From CAZNQW01 sp964575225 (lineage in GTDB: Bacteria; Chloroflexota; Anaerolineae; JAAYZQ01), in assembly GCA_964575225.1 (NCBI GenBank), contig CAZNQW010000002.1, forward strand, positions 1 through 57,826: 57,826 bases of DNA. Direction: 5' to 3'. Positions within the stretch are counted from its first letter, which is position 1. Each line of letters begins with the position of its first letter. The position numbers and the translations under genes were made by a program. This document shows positions 50,872 to 57,826 of this stretch, in pieces. The notes under the pieces were generated by a model. It saw only the letters and a list, made by a program, of their open reading frames with translations, ran no database searches and was not told the DNA's origin.

Positions 50872-52206
50872 ATGGAAAAGGATTGGAAAACCATGACCGC
50901 CGAAGAGCGGCTGGCGCAGCGGCTGGACGGCTATGTGAACACACCGGGCTTTGAGTTTGCCAGCCCAGAGGCTGAAGCCCTCTACCGGGAACGAGCCACG
51001 ATCATTCGCGATGCTTTTGAGCTAAAGGTACCGGCTCGCGTGCCTGTGTTTCCCTCGGAGGGTTTCTTCCCGACCCTGAATGCGGGCATGTCGATGAAGG
51101 ATATGATGTACGACTATGACGGCGTCGCCAAGGCCCTCTTGGCGTACATCAACGAGTATCAGCCCGATGCTTGGTTCGGGGCGCTGGCCCTTGTGCCGGG
51201 ACGTTGCTTTGACATCCTGGATTACAAGGTGTACGATTGGCCGGGCCGGAATCTGGCCGATCATCTGGTGTACCAGATGAAAGAGGACGAGTATGTGAAG
51301 GCCAGCGAATATGGTGCGCTGGCAGCCGATCCCAGCGGCTTTTTCCTGCGAACCTATCTGCCCCGGGTGTTTGGCGCCTTGGAGCCGCTGGCCAAGATGC
51401 CCCTCTTGCCCTCTATTCAGGAAATGCCCATGACGCCGACGGCCCTGATCCCTTTTGGCATGCCCGATGTTCAGGAGGCTCTCAAGCGCCTGATGGAAGC
51501 GGGCAATGAGGCCGTCCGCTGGATCCAGGTGATGGGCGGGCTGGGTGCTCAGGTGCGGGCACTGGGTTGCACCGATTGGGCAGGGGGAGCCGCCAAGGCG
51601 CCCTTTGACGCCATCGGCGACACCTTGCGGGGCACCTCGGGCATGATGATGGACATGTATCGCAATGCCGACGCGCTGATCGAGGCCTGCGACCGCTTTG
51701 TACCGCTCATGGTCGAGATGGCTGTAGGCGCTGCCAATCAGACGGGCGTACCTCTCATCTTTATGCCGCTGCACAAGGGAGCTGATGGGTTCATGTCGAA
51801 CCGCCAGTTCGAAAAGTTCTATTGGCCGTCCCTGAAAAAGGTCATGCTGGGGATTGCCGAAGAAGGGTGTATCCCCGTCATGTTTGCCGAGGGGGGCTAC
51901 AACCAGCGCCTCGAAATCATTGCCGATTTCCCCAAGGGCAAGTGCATCTGGTGGTTCGACCAGACCGATATGAAGCGGGCCAAGGAGGTTCTGGGCGACG
52001 TGGCTTGTATTGCCGGGAACGTTTCCACGGCATTGATGACGGCCGGCACGCCCGACGAGGTAAAGGCTTACTGTAAAGAGTTGATCGAGACTGCGGGCAA
52101 AGACGGCGCCTTTATCCTGACCAACGGCTGCGGCATCGATCACGCCAAGCCTGCCAACGTCAAAGCCATGATGGAGGCCGGTCTGGAATACGGCAAGTAT
52201 CGTTAG
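50872..52206 (+). CDS. URO-D family corrinoid methyltransferase 1
   Basis: 444-residue TIM-barrel protein of the uroporphyrinogen-decarboxylase-like family, which includes MtaA, CmuA and MtvB methyltransferases. Between two corrinoid proteins and with a RACE activator, a methyltransferase role is far likelier than haem synthesis. The MtaA-type zinc His-x-Cys is not seen at the expected strand. That position reads PVMFAEGGYNQRLEI, a motif shared with methyltransferase 2 (FFEGAYDQRL). NGCGIDHAKP near the C terminus keeps one Cys. It could take methyl groups from a methoxylated or other methylated substrate. Start follows a weak AGGAGGGTAG site. Confidence 0.85.
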   Translation: MEKDWKTMTAEERLAQRLDGYVNTPGFEFASPEAEALYRERATIIRDAFELKVPARVPVFPSEGFFPTLNAGMSMKDMMYDYDGVAKALLAYINEYQPDAWFGALALVPGRCFDILDYKVYDWPGRNLADHLVYQMKEDEYVKASEYGALAADPSGFFLRTYLPRVFGALEPLAKMPLLPSIQEMPMTPTALIPFGMPDVQEALKRLMEAGNEAVRWIQVMGGLGAQVRALGCTDWAGGAAKAPFDAIGDTLRGTSGMMMDMYRNADALIEACDRFVPLMVEMAVGAANQTGVPLIFMPLHKGADGFMSNRQFEKFYWPSLKKVMLGIAEEGCIPVMFAEGGYNQRLEIIADFPKGKCIWWFDQTDMKRAKEVLGDVACIAGNVSTALMTAGTPDEVKAYCKELIETAGKDGAFILTNGCGIDHAKPANVKAMMEAGLEYGKYR

Positions 52207-52220
52207 GTGGAGGATCCGAC

Positions 52221-52247
52221 CCCTGGCAGGTCTCTGACCTGCCAGGG
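52221..52247. repeat. Perfect 12-bp palindrome between methyltransferase 1 and corrinoid protein 2
   Basis: CCCTGGCAGGTC and GACCTGCCAGGG separated by TCT. No T run follows, so it is not a classical terminator. It may be a dispersed palindromic repeat or an mRNA-stabilising stem that sets relative expression. Confidence 0.6.
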
Positions 52248-52275
52248 CCATTTCACAAGGGGGAGGACGTTGCAC

Positions 52276-52911
52276 ATGTCGCAGGAATTGATCGCAGCAT
52301 TCGTCGAGATACGCGAAGAGGATGTGCGCAGGATTACAGCCGAGCTGCTGGAATCGGGCACAGATCCAATGGCTGTCCTGGAGGCCGGCAGGGAAGCCCT
52401 CGAGATCATCGGCCAACGCTTTGAAGCTGGGCAGGCCTTTGTGCCCGAGCTGATCATGGCTGGCGAGATCATGGGCGAGATCACCGCTCTGGCCAAGCCC
52501 AAGTTGGAGCAGACGGCCTCGGCCGAGACGCTGGGAAGGGTTCTGGTAGGCACGGTGGAGGGCGATATTCACGACATTGGCAAAGATGTGGTCGTGTTTA
52601 TGCTTGAGGCCAATGGATTTGACGTAGTGGACCTGGGGGTGGACGTCACACCTCAGACCTTTGTGGAAAAGGTCAAAGAGGTCAAGCCGGATGCGGTGGC
52701 TTTGAGCGGCCTGCTGACGCTGGCCTACCAGTCGATGAAGGAAACTGTGGACGCCATCAAGGAGGCCGGGCTACGAGATCAGGTCAAGATCATGATCGGC
52801 GGTGCTCCGGTGGATGATCACGTACGTGTGTTCTCGGGCGCTGATGCCTGGGGCAAGGACGCGATGGAGGCGGTTGCCTTTGCCAAGCAGTGGACAGGAG
52901 GACAGAAATGA
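52276..52911 (+). CDS. Corrinoid methyl-carrier protein 2
   Basis: 211-residue homologue of the first carrier and clearly similar along its length (PELIMAGEIMGEITALAKP; GDIHDIGKDVVVFMLEANGFDVVDLGVDV; SGLLTLAYQSMK). The DIHDIG cobalt-ligand motif is intact. The ATG at 52276 follows GGGGGAGG; an upstream in-frame ATG runs across the palindrome and is unlikely. The last codons overlap the start of methyltransferase 2 (ATGA). Confidence 0.93.
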   Translation: MSQELIAAFVEIREEDVRRITAELLESGTDPMAVLEAGREALEIIGQRFEAGQAFVPELIMAGEIMGEITALAKPKLEQTASAETLGRVLVGTVEGDIHDIGKDVVVFMLEANGFDVVDLGVDVTPQTFVEKVKEVKPDAVALSGLLTLAYQSMKETVDAIKEAGLRDQVKIMIGGAPVDDHVRVFSGADAWGKDAMEAVAFAKQWTGGQK

Positions 52912-54158
52912 CGACCCAGACATCTCCCGATTTTGATTTGAGGACCAAGCGGATCAACGATGCCATTGCATTGCGCAAGCCCGATCAGGTCCCTCTGTTT
53001 CCTTCGTTTCACCTGTTCCCTGCTCGGTACGTGGGCATGACCTACGAGGAGGCCTTTTACGATCTGGAGCGCTGGTTGGCAGCCAACGAAAAGACTGTCC
53101 TTGACTACGATCCCGATCTGTATTTTCAGCCCAGTGGCCCCATTTCCACGGCGGGCGCCGCGCATGAGGCGCTGGACAGCAAGCAGATCAAGTGGCCGGG
53201 CCACGGTGTTGCGGCCACTCGGTCCTTCCAGTTCATCGAGGGTGAGTATATGAAGGCGGAGGAGTATGACGAGTTCCTCGCCGATCCCTCCGATTGGACC
53301 CTCCGCAAGTACCTGCCGCGCATCTATGGCAATCTGCAAGGATTGGGCATGCTGCCCACCGTCCGGTCTTTGCTGGCCGGCTATGCAGGCGCCGGGATCG
53401 TGGGCATCCTTGCCCTGCCTCCGGTGGCTGCCTCCTTGAATGCCTTGAACCAGGCGGCCCAGATTTCGATGCAGTGGAGTATCGGCTACGCCCAGTTCGA
53501 GCAAAAGATGAACGCGATGGGCTATCCTGCCTACGCGGCAGCGGTGGCGCTGGCGCCCTATGACCTGATCTCCGATATGTTGCGGGGTATGCGGGGCACC
53601 ATGAAGGACATGTACCGCTGCCCCGAAAAGTTGGTGGCAGCCATGGAATTGCTCCTGCCCGATCAGATCGGGGGCGCCATTCACCAGTGTCAAATGAGCG
53701 GCAACCCGCGCATCTTTATCCCGTTGCATCGCGGCGCCGATGGGTTCATGTCGGCGGAGCAGTTCGAGCGCTTTTACTGGCCCACGCTCAAAGCATTGTT
53801 CCTGGGTCTCATCGATGCCGGGCTGACGCCTGCTCCCTTCTTTGAGGGGGCGTACGATCAGCGTCTCCAGTATCTAAAAGAACTGCCGCCCGGCAAGATC
53901 CTGGGCTGGTTCGAACGTTCGGATCTGATGCAATTGAAGCGAGAACTGGGCGATGTGATGTGCATCGCCAGCGGTATGCCGGCGTCTCTCCTTCAGGCCG
54001 GCACGCCAGAGCAGGTCCGAGCAGAAACCAAAAAGCTCATCGAAACCGTCGGGCGGGATGGCGGCTTTATCATGTCCAACAACACGGTGTTGGACGAGGC
54101 CGATCCGGCGTTGGTGAAGGTGTGGGCCGAGGCGACCAAAGAATTCGGCGTGTACTAG
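52908..54158 (+). CDS. URO-D family corrinoid methyltransferase 2
   Basis: 416-residue second URO-D-like protein, distantly related to the first (shared FIPLHRGADGFMS, F-E-G-A-Y-D-Q-R-L, and a closing AGTPEQVRAETKKLIETVG block). It lacks the Cys that methyltransferase 1 has in NGCGID (here SNNTVLDEA), so the metal or substrate site differs. Its start overlaps the stop of corrinoid protein 2, so each methyltransferase has its own carrier. Alternatively one of the two could pass the methyl group to tetrahydrofolate, since no MtrH-type second methyltransferase is present here. Confidence 0.83.
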   Translation: MTTQTSPDFDLRTKRINDAIALRKPDQVPLFPSFHLFPARYVGMTYEEAFYDLERWLAANEKTVLDYDPDLYFQPSGPISTAGAAHEALDSKQIKWPGHGVAATRSFQFIEGEYMKAEEYDEFLADPSDWTLRKYLPRIYGNLQGLGMLPTVRSLLAGYAGAGIVGILALPPVAASLNALNQAAQISMQWSIGYAQFEQKMNAMGYPAYAAAVALAPYDLISDMLRGMRGTMKDMYRCPEKLVAAMELLLPDQIGGAIHQCQMSGNPRIFIPLHRGADGFMSAEQFERFYWPTLKALFLGLIDAGLTPAPFFEGAYDQRLQYLKELPPGKILGWFERSDLMQLKRELGDVMCIASGMPASLLQAGTPEQVRAETKKLIETVGRDGGFIMSNNTVLDEADPALVKVWAEATKEFGVY

Positions 54159-54177
54159 GGCTTTGTGCTACAATACA

Positions 54178-54205
54178 GGGCGAGGTATCCGACGATACCT
54201 CGCCC
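54178..54205 (+). terminator. Perfect 11-bp hairpin between methyltransferase 2 and the MFS gene
   Basis: GGGCGAGGTAT / ATACCTCGCCC with a CCGACG loop, then ATTCTTG. The weak T content suggests partial termination or mRNA processing that lowers expression of the distal MFS and RACE genes. Confidence 0.55.
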
Positions 54206-54230
54206 ATTCTTGATCGAAAAGGGAGCCGTA

Positions 54231-55418
54231 ATGGAAGATAAGCGCAAAGCCTGGGCCGTGATGGGGGTCGTCTTTTTTGCGAGCATTGCCGTGGCCGTCA
54301 ACCAGTTCAAAGTGCCCCCTGTGATGCAAGTGGTGATGGATGAACTTGATATCGGTATGGCTGCTGGCGGCTGGCTTATGTCTGGGATATCGGTGGCGGC
54401 CGTCATCCTTGCCATCCCTGCGGCCTTTTTGCTCACTCGTTGGGGTCCCAAGGTCAGCGGGCTGGTGGCTCTCGGCTGTGTCGTGCTCGGATCGGCCATC
54501 GGCGCAGTGGCGAACACCTTCCCCATTCTCCTTCTGGGGCGCCTGATCGAAGGGGTCGCCCTGGGGCTCATCGTTGTCGTGGCCCCTGCGGTCATCAGTA
54601 TGTGGTTTGGACCCAAAGAGCGTGGCCTGCCTATGGGCATCTGGGCGGCATGGGTTCCCATTGGCAACGTCATTATCTTTAATCTGGCTCATCCCGTGAT
54701 GGCTGCCTTTGGCTGGCGCTCGGTATGGTGGTTGGGAGCCCTGGTGGGAGTCCTGGCCTTTGTAGCCTATGCGCTGGTGGTGACTGTTCCGCCCCACCTA
54801 TCTCGCCCGGTTTCGTCGGGACCCGAGGCGCCCGCAAGCTTTGGCCGGATGTTGCTCAACCCCGCGAGTTGGCTTCTGGCGGTGGCCTTTGCCGCCTTTA
54901 GTTTTGCCATTCTTGGCTATAATACCTGGGCCCCCACCTACCTATCCAGTGAGTTTGGCATGGCCGACACAGTGGCCAGTTTCTATGCCAGTTTGATGTT
55001 CATGGCCGCCATCCCCTCCAATTTCCTGGCTGGTTGGGTGATCAACCGCACGCAAAAGGGGTATCATGTCCTCGTGATCAGTTTCGCGGTCTCCAGCATT
55101 CTCTTTTTCCTGGGATTTCGCCTGCCGGCAGTGGGCATTGTGGCGCCCTTTATGATCGCTTTGGGGTTTGCCTCCAATTTCATCCCCACGGCTGTGTTCA
55201 CGCTGGCGCCCGAGACCATGCCCACGATCCACCTGGCAGGGCTGGCCCTGGCCCTTGTGGGTATTGGTTCGGGAGCAGGCGGCCTCATTGGCCCCCCTGT
55301 TCTGGGTGGCGCGTTGAGCGGCGGCAATTGGGGTGTTGGGGGTCTGTATTTGATGATTGTCATGATCTTTGGTACAATCACTGCGATATTGACACTGCGG
55401 AAGGAAAGGAGATCATGA
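54231..55418 (+). CDS. MFS transporter
   Basis: 395-residue, roughly 12-segment major facilitator protein (GGWLMSGISVAAVILAIPAAFLL; RLIEGVALGLIVVVAPAVIS; WFGPKERGLPMGIW is the conserved loop after segment 4). It resembles the CynX/NarK-like anion/substrate porters. Its place in the corrinoid operon suggests it imports the methylated substrate or exports the demethylated product. The ATG at 54231 follows GGGAGCCGTA. Its stop overlaps the RACE start (ATGA). Confidence 0.85.
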   Translation: MEDKRKAWAVMGVVFFASIAVAVNQFKVPPVMQVVMDELDIGMAAGGWLMSGISVAAVILAIPAAFLLTRWGPKVSGLVALGCVVLGSAIGAVANTFPILLLGRLIEGVALGLIVVVAPAVISMWFGPKERGLPMGIWAAWVPIGNVIIFNLAHPVMAAFGWRSVWWLGALVGVLAFVAYALVVTVPPHLSRPVSSGPEAPASFGRMLLNPASWLLAVAFAAFSFAILGYNTWAPTYLSSEFGMADTVASFYASLMFMAAIPSNFLAGWVINRTQKGYHVLVISFAVSSILFFLGFRLPAVGIVAPFMIALGFASNFIPTAVFTLAPETMPTIHLAGLALALVGIGSGAGGLIGPPVLGGALSGGNWGVGGLYLMIVMIFGTITAILTLRKERRS

Positions 55419-57250
55419 GCATCTACGTTGACTTTCAGCCGATTGGCCGCCGGGGTGAGTGCCCTGAAGGAGCCAACCTCCTGGACTGCGCCCGTCTGCT
55501 GGGCGTGGGCCTGGCCAATCTGTGCGGGGGAGCGGGAAGTTGTGGCCGTTGCATCGTCCAGATCATGGAAGGGCAGGTTTCGCCCCCGGCTGAAGGCGAA
55601 TCCGATTTCCTGTCTGCCCAGCAGTTGGCGGAGGGGTATCGCCTGGCCTGTCGTACCCTGCCCCTGAGCGACTGCAAAGTGCGAGTGCCCGCCGAATCGC
55701 TGACGACGCCCCAACGGACCCAGATCGAGGGTGAGGACTTGGCGGTGGCGCCCGAGCCCATGGTGCAGGTCTACGCGGTGACCATGCCGCCGGCCTCTAT
55801 CGAGGATTTGCGGTCTGACACCGAACGGGTGGCGGCTGCCCTGGCGGAGCAACACGGATTAGATGGGCTCGTCTTTGACCTGGCGGTGGTGAAACAGCTT
55901 TCCCTCTTGCTCCGAGAGGGAAGTGGGATACGCACTCACGAGTGGAAGGCGCGCGTAGCCGTGCGCGATGGGGAAGTGGTGGCTCTGTTGCCCGAGGCCG
56001 CCAAGCCGTTGGGGGTGGCTGTCGATCTGGGAACGACCAAGGTCGCTGTGTACCTGGTCGATCTCGAGTCGGGGCAGACGCTGGCCTCTCAAGGGCTGAT
56101 GAACCCCCAGATTGCTTACGGCGAAGATGTGATCGCGCGCATGGCTTATACCGAAGAGTCGCCCGATGCAGCGGCTCAGATGCAAAGCCTGGTCGTCGAC
56201 GTTTTGAACGCTGCCATGGTAAACCTGTGCAAGCAGGTGGGCGCTCAAACCGATCAGATTGTAGACATGGTTGTGGTGGCCAACACGGCCATGCACCATC
56301 TTTTCCTGGGGTTGCCTGTGGGCCAACTGGCCCGCGCACCGTACGTTCCGGCTGTCGGCGCGGCCCTGGACGTAAAAGCCAGGGACCTGGGCCTCGAAAT
56401 TGCGCCGGGGGGGTACCTGTATCTGCTCCCCAACATTGCGGGCTATGTGGGCGCTGATCACGTGGCGATGCTTTTGGCTTCTGGGGTCAACCAGGCCGAA
56501 GGAGTTGTGCTGGCCCTCGATATTGGGACCAATACCGAGGTCTGCCTGATAGATCATGGGCGCATGACCAGCACCTCCTGCGCCTCGGGGCCAGCTTTTG
56601 AGGGCGCCCATATCCGACACGGTATGCGGGCGGCCAACGGCGCCATCGAACGGATGCGGTTGGTGGATGGCGAGGTCGAATACCAGACCATCGGCGACGA
56701 GCTGCCTGTGGGCCTCTGTGGCTCGGGCATCCTGGATACCATCGCCGAACTCTATCTGGCGGGTATTCTCGACGCCAAGGGCAAGATGGGCCAGCATGAA
56801 CAAGTACGAGGTGAGGGCGGCAAGAGTGAGTTTCTCCTTGTGAGCCAGGATGGCTCTGGAAACGGCCTCTCGGACATTACCTTCACCCAAAAGGATGTGC
56901 GCGAACTGCAATTGGCCAAGGGAGCCATGCGGACAGGCATTAACGTACTTCTCGAGACCCACGGTTTGACGGCTTCCGAGATCGATCGTGTGATCATCGC
57001 CGGGGCTTTTGGCACCTATATCGATGTGGGCAACGCCATGGCTATTGGCATGCTGCCCGATCTGCCTCTGGATCGCTTCAGTCAGGTGGGCAACGCCGCC
57101 GGAATGGGGGCCAAAATGGCCCTGATCTCCCGCGCCAAGCGGGCCGAAGCGCAGACGTTTGCCGGGCGTATCGGCTATGTCGAGTTGGCGTCTGCTCCCA
57201 ACTTTTCTCGAACTTTTGCCAAGGCCATGTACCTGGGGCAGACTGCCTAG
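55415..57250 (+). CDS. Corrinoid reductive activator (RACE/RamA-like, DUF4445)
   Basis: 611-residue ATP-dependent activator that reduces inactive Co(II) corrinoid back to Co(I). An N-terminal 2Fe-2S ferredoxin domain carries Cys37, Cys43, Cys46 and Cys79 (LCGGAGSCGRC, YRLACRT). A linker and an ASKHA-type ATPase follow, with VDLGTTKVAVYL, LALDIGTNTEV, GLCGSGILD and IIAGAFGTYIDVGNAMAIG. Length fits the family. The ATG at 55415 overlaps the MFS stop; longer in-frame starts lie inside the MFS gene. Its presence is strong evidence that the operon makes an active corrinoid methyltransfer system. Confidence 0.94.
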   Translation: MSIYVDFQPIGRRGECPEGANLLDCARLLGVGLANLCGGAGSCGRCIVQIMEGQVSPPAEGESDFLSAQQLAEGYRLACRTLPLSDCKVRVPAESLTTPQRTQIEGEDLAVAPEPMVQVYAVTMPPASIEDLRSDTERVAAALAEQHGLDGLVFDLAVVKQLSLLLREGSGIRTHEWKARVAVRDGEVVALLPEAAKPLGVAVDLGTTKVAVYLVDLESGQTLASQGLMNPQIAYGEDVIARMAYTEESPDAAAQMQSLVVDVLNAAMVNLCKQVGAQTDQIVDMVVVANTAMHHLFLGLPVGQLARAPYVPAVGAALDVKARDLGLEIAPGGYLYLLPNIAGYVGADHVAMLLASGVNQAEGVVLALDIGTNTEVCLIDHGRMTSTSCASGPAFEGAHIRHGMRAANGAIERMRLVDGEVEYQTIGDELPVGLCGSGILDTIAELYLAGILDAKGKMGQHEQVRGEGGKSEFLLVSQDGSGNGLSDITFTQKDVRELQLAKGAMRTGINVLLETHGLTASEIDRVIIAGAFGTYIDVGNAMAIGMLPDLPLDRFSQVGNAAGMGAKMALISRAKRAEAQTFAGRIGYVELASAPNFSRTFAKAMYLGQTA

Positions 57251-57334
57251 ACGAACTGCTTTTTCCTTCTGGCATCTACCGGATACCACATGCTTACTGT
57301 TCCTGAGGACATGGGCAAATAAGCGCTCAATGGT

Positions 57335-57366
57335 AGCCTGGGGCACGGCATATCGTGCCCCAGGCT
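57335..57366 (+). terminator. Perfect 13-bp hairpin after the RACE gene
   Basis: AGCCTGGGGCACG / CGTGCCCCAGGCT with a GCATAT loop, no T run. It probably marks the 3' end of the corrinoid operon transcript. The surrounding 57251-57470 shows no gene. Confidence 0.5.
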
Positions 57367-57471
57367 GCGTACAGGCGGGAGTCAAGATCGCATGTCAAGA
57401 ACCAAGTACGCAAGAAAGCTTTAATGCACCCCATTTCCACCGACTTGTACACGATCTGGCCCGATCAGGAT

Positions 57472-57500
57472 TTGACACCCATCACAGAATTGTATATACT
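57472..57500 (+). promoter_or_regulatory. Promoter of the ArsR-family gene
   Basis: Perfect TTGACA, 17-bp spacer, TATACT, about 40 bp upstream of the start codon. Confidence 0.85.
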
Positions 57501-57513
57501 ATGTTCGTCTTTT

Positions 57514-57523
57514 TGAATATTCA
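57514..57523 (+). promoter_or_regulatory. Candidate ArsR operator
   Basis: Palindrome TGAATATTCA, between the predicted transcription start and the ArsR gene, resembles the TTGAAT/ATTCAA half-sites of ArsR/SmtB operators and suits autorepression. Confidence 0.4.
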
Positions 57524-57540
57524 GAATTGGGCATGGGACA

Positions 57541-57826
57541 ATGAAAAGTGAGAAGGCATACAAGAAACAGGCGGAGCTATTCCGGGCGCTGGCGCACCCG
57601 GTCCGGCTGCGCATTCTGGATATCCTGGCCCATCAGGAAGCCTGTGTGTGCCATCTGACGGCGATTCTCGGGCAGCGGCAGCCCTACGTTTCGCAACAGC
57701 TTGGAACCTTGCGGGAGGCTGGTTTGGTGACCGACCGCCGCGATGGCACCTTGATCTATTATCGCCTGGCAGATGAGCACCTGGCACTCCTGCTTGCGGA
57801 GGGAAAGACTCTGGTGCAGGAGTTGA
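57541..57826 (+). CDS. ArsR/SmtB-family metal-responsive repressor (cut by window edge)
   Basis: 95 residues visible, reading off the right edge. Winged-helix repressor: FRALAHPVRLRILDIL, then EACVCHLTAIL, which is the ELCVCDL-type box with Cys35 and Cys37 that binds As, Cd or similar thiophilic metals in ArsR, then QRQPYVSQQLGTLREAGLV (recognition helix) and DGTLIYYRL (wing). When bound by metal such proteins leave DNA and derepress their operon. Whatever it controls lies to the right, or it may act on the corrinoid genes to the left; the sequence does not say. Confidence 0.9.
   Translation, partial: MKSEKAYKKQAELFRALAHPVRLRILDILAHQEACVCHLTAILGQRQPYVSQQLGTLREAGLVTDRRDGTLIYYRLADEHLALLLAEGKTLVQEL

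Noticed and set aside
51022..52572. 516-codon open frame opposite methyltransferase 1 and corrinoid protein 2
   Set aside because: Shadow frame spanning two real genes and the palindrome between them.
52276..52911. Tandem corrinoid genes as a sequence-assembly duplication
   Set aside because: The two carriers differ throughout at the DNA and protein level, so they are genuine paralogues.
55859..57385. 508-codon open frame opposite the RACE gene
   Set aside because: Shadow of a confidently assigned gene.

Overview
The window looks like a bacterial chromosome segment from a GC-rich anaerobe, most likely a Chloroflexota member of the Anaerolineae type. This is inferred from three things: large secreted proteins ending in a YLP[IM]ILR tail, the mix of housekeeping genes (gatB, polA, argS, rpsB-tsf-pyrH-frr-uppS-cdsA, carAB), and a corrinoid methyltransferase cluster with a RamA/RACE-type activator. 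I see no tRNA, rRNA, CRISPR array, phage or insertion sequence. Most transcription units start at good sigma-70-type promoters (a TTGACA-like box, usually 17 bp, then TATAAT), which helps define the operons.

Layout. 1-3 kb (minus strand): the 5' part of a glutamate/leucine dehydrogenase gene, gatB, and a HAD-IB phosphatase. 3-11 kb (plus): a CinA-like protein with a decayed amidase domain, a secreted subtilase, DNA polymerase I, and ArgRS. 11-18.6 kb: a small unknown protein (minus), then a purine-salvage block (phosphoribosyltransferase with an extra C-terminal domain, adenine deaminase, adenylosuccinate synthetase), an orphan solute-binding lipoprotein and a phosphohexomutase. 19.5-24 kb: rpsB-tsf-pyrH-frr-uppS-cdsA, the classic translation-to-lipid-carrier string. 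24-28 kb: a 1,216-residue secreted nuclease behind a structured leader RNA. 28-34 kb: a DinG-type helicase with a fused exonuclease, an unknown 255-residue protein, a divergent HD-domain protein and a zinc-ribbon protein. 34-44 kb: an MFS transporter fused to HEAT-like repeats, carBA behind a leader/attenuator, and a lysine 2,3-aminomutase joined end-to-start with an ATP-grasp ligase.

44-50 kb: a cold-shock protein and an RRM protein in one operon, a two-subunit CoA-transferase with a thiolase, a membrane-anchored multiheme cytochrome c, and an HpcH/HpaI aldolase. 50-57 kb: a compact operon encoding corrinoid protein 1, URO-D methyltransferase 1, corrinoid protein 2, URO-D methyltransferase 2, an MFS transporter and a RACE activator. 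It sits behind a strong promoter and a long, highly base-paired leader. The window ends inside an ArsR-family regulator with a CVC metal-binding signature.

The most unusual material is the duplicated corrinoid/methyltransferase operon and its leader RNA, the carAB and nuclease leaders, and the aminomutase/ATP-grasp pair. With the neighbouring CoA-transferase, thiolase and HpcH aldolase, the methyltransferase operon could serve demethylation of methoxylated aromatic or other methylated compounds. The substrate cannot be read from the sequence.
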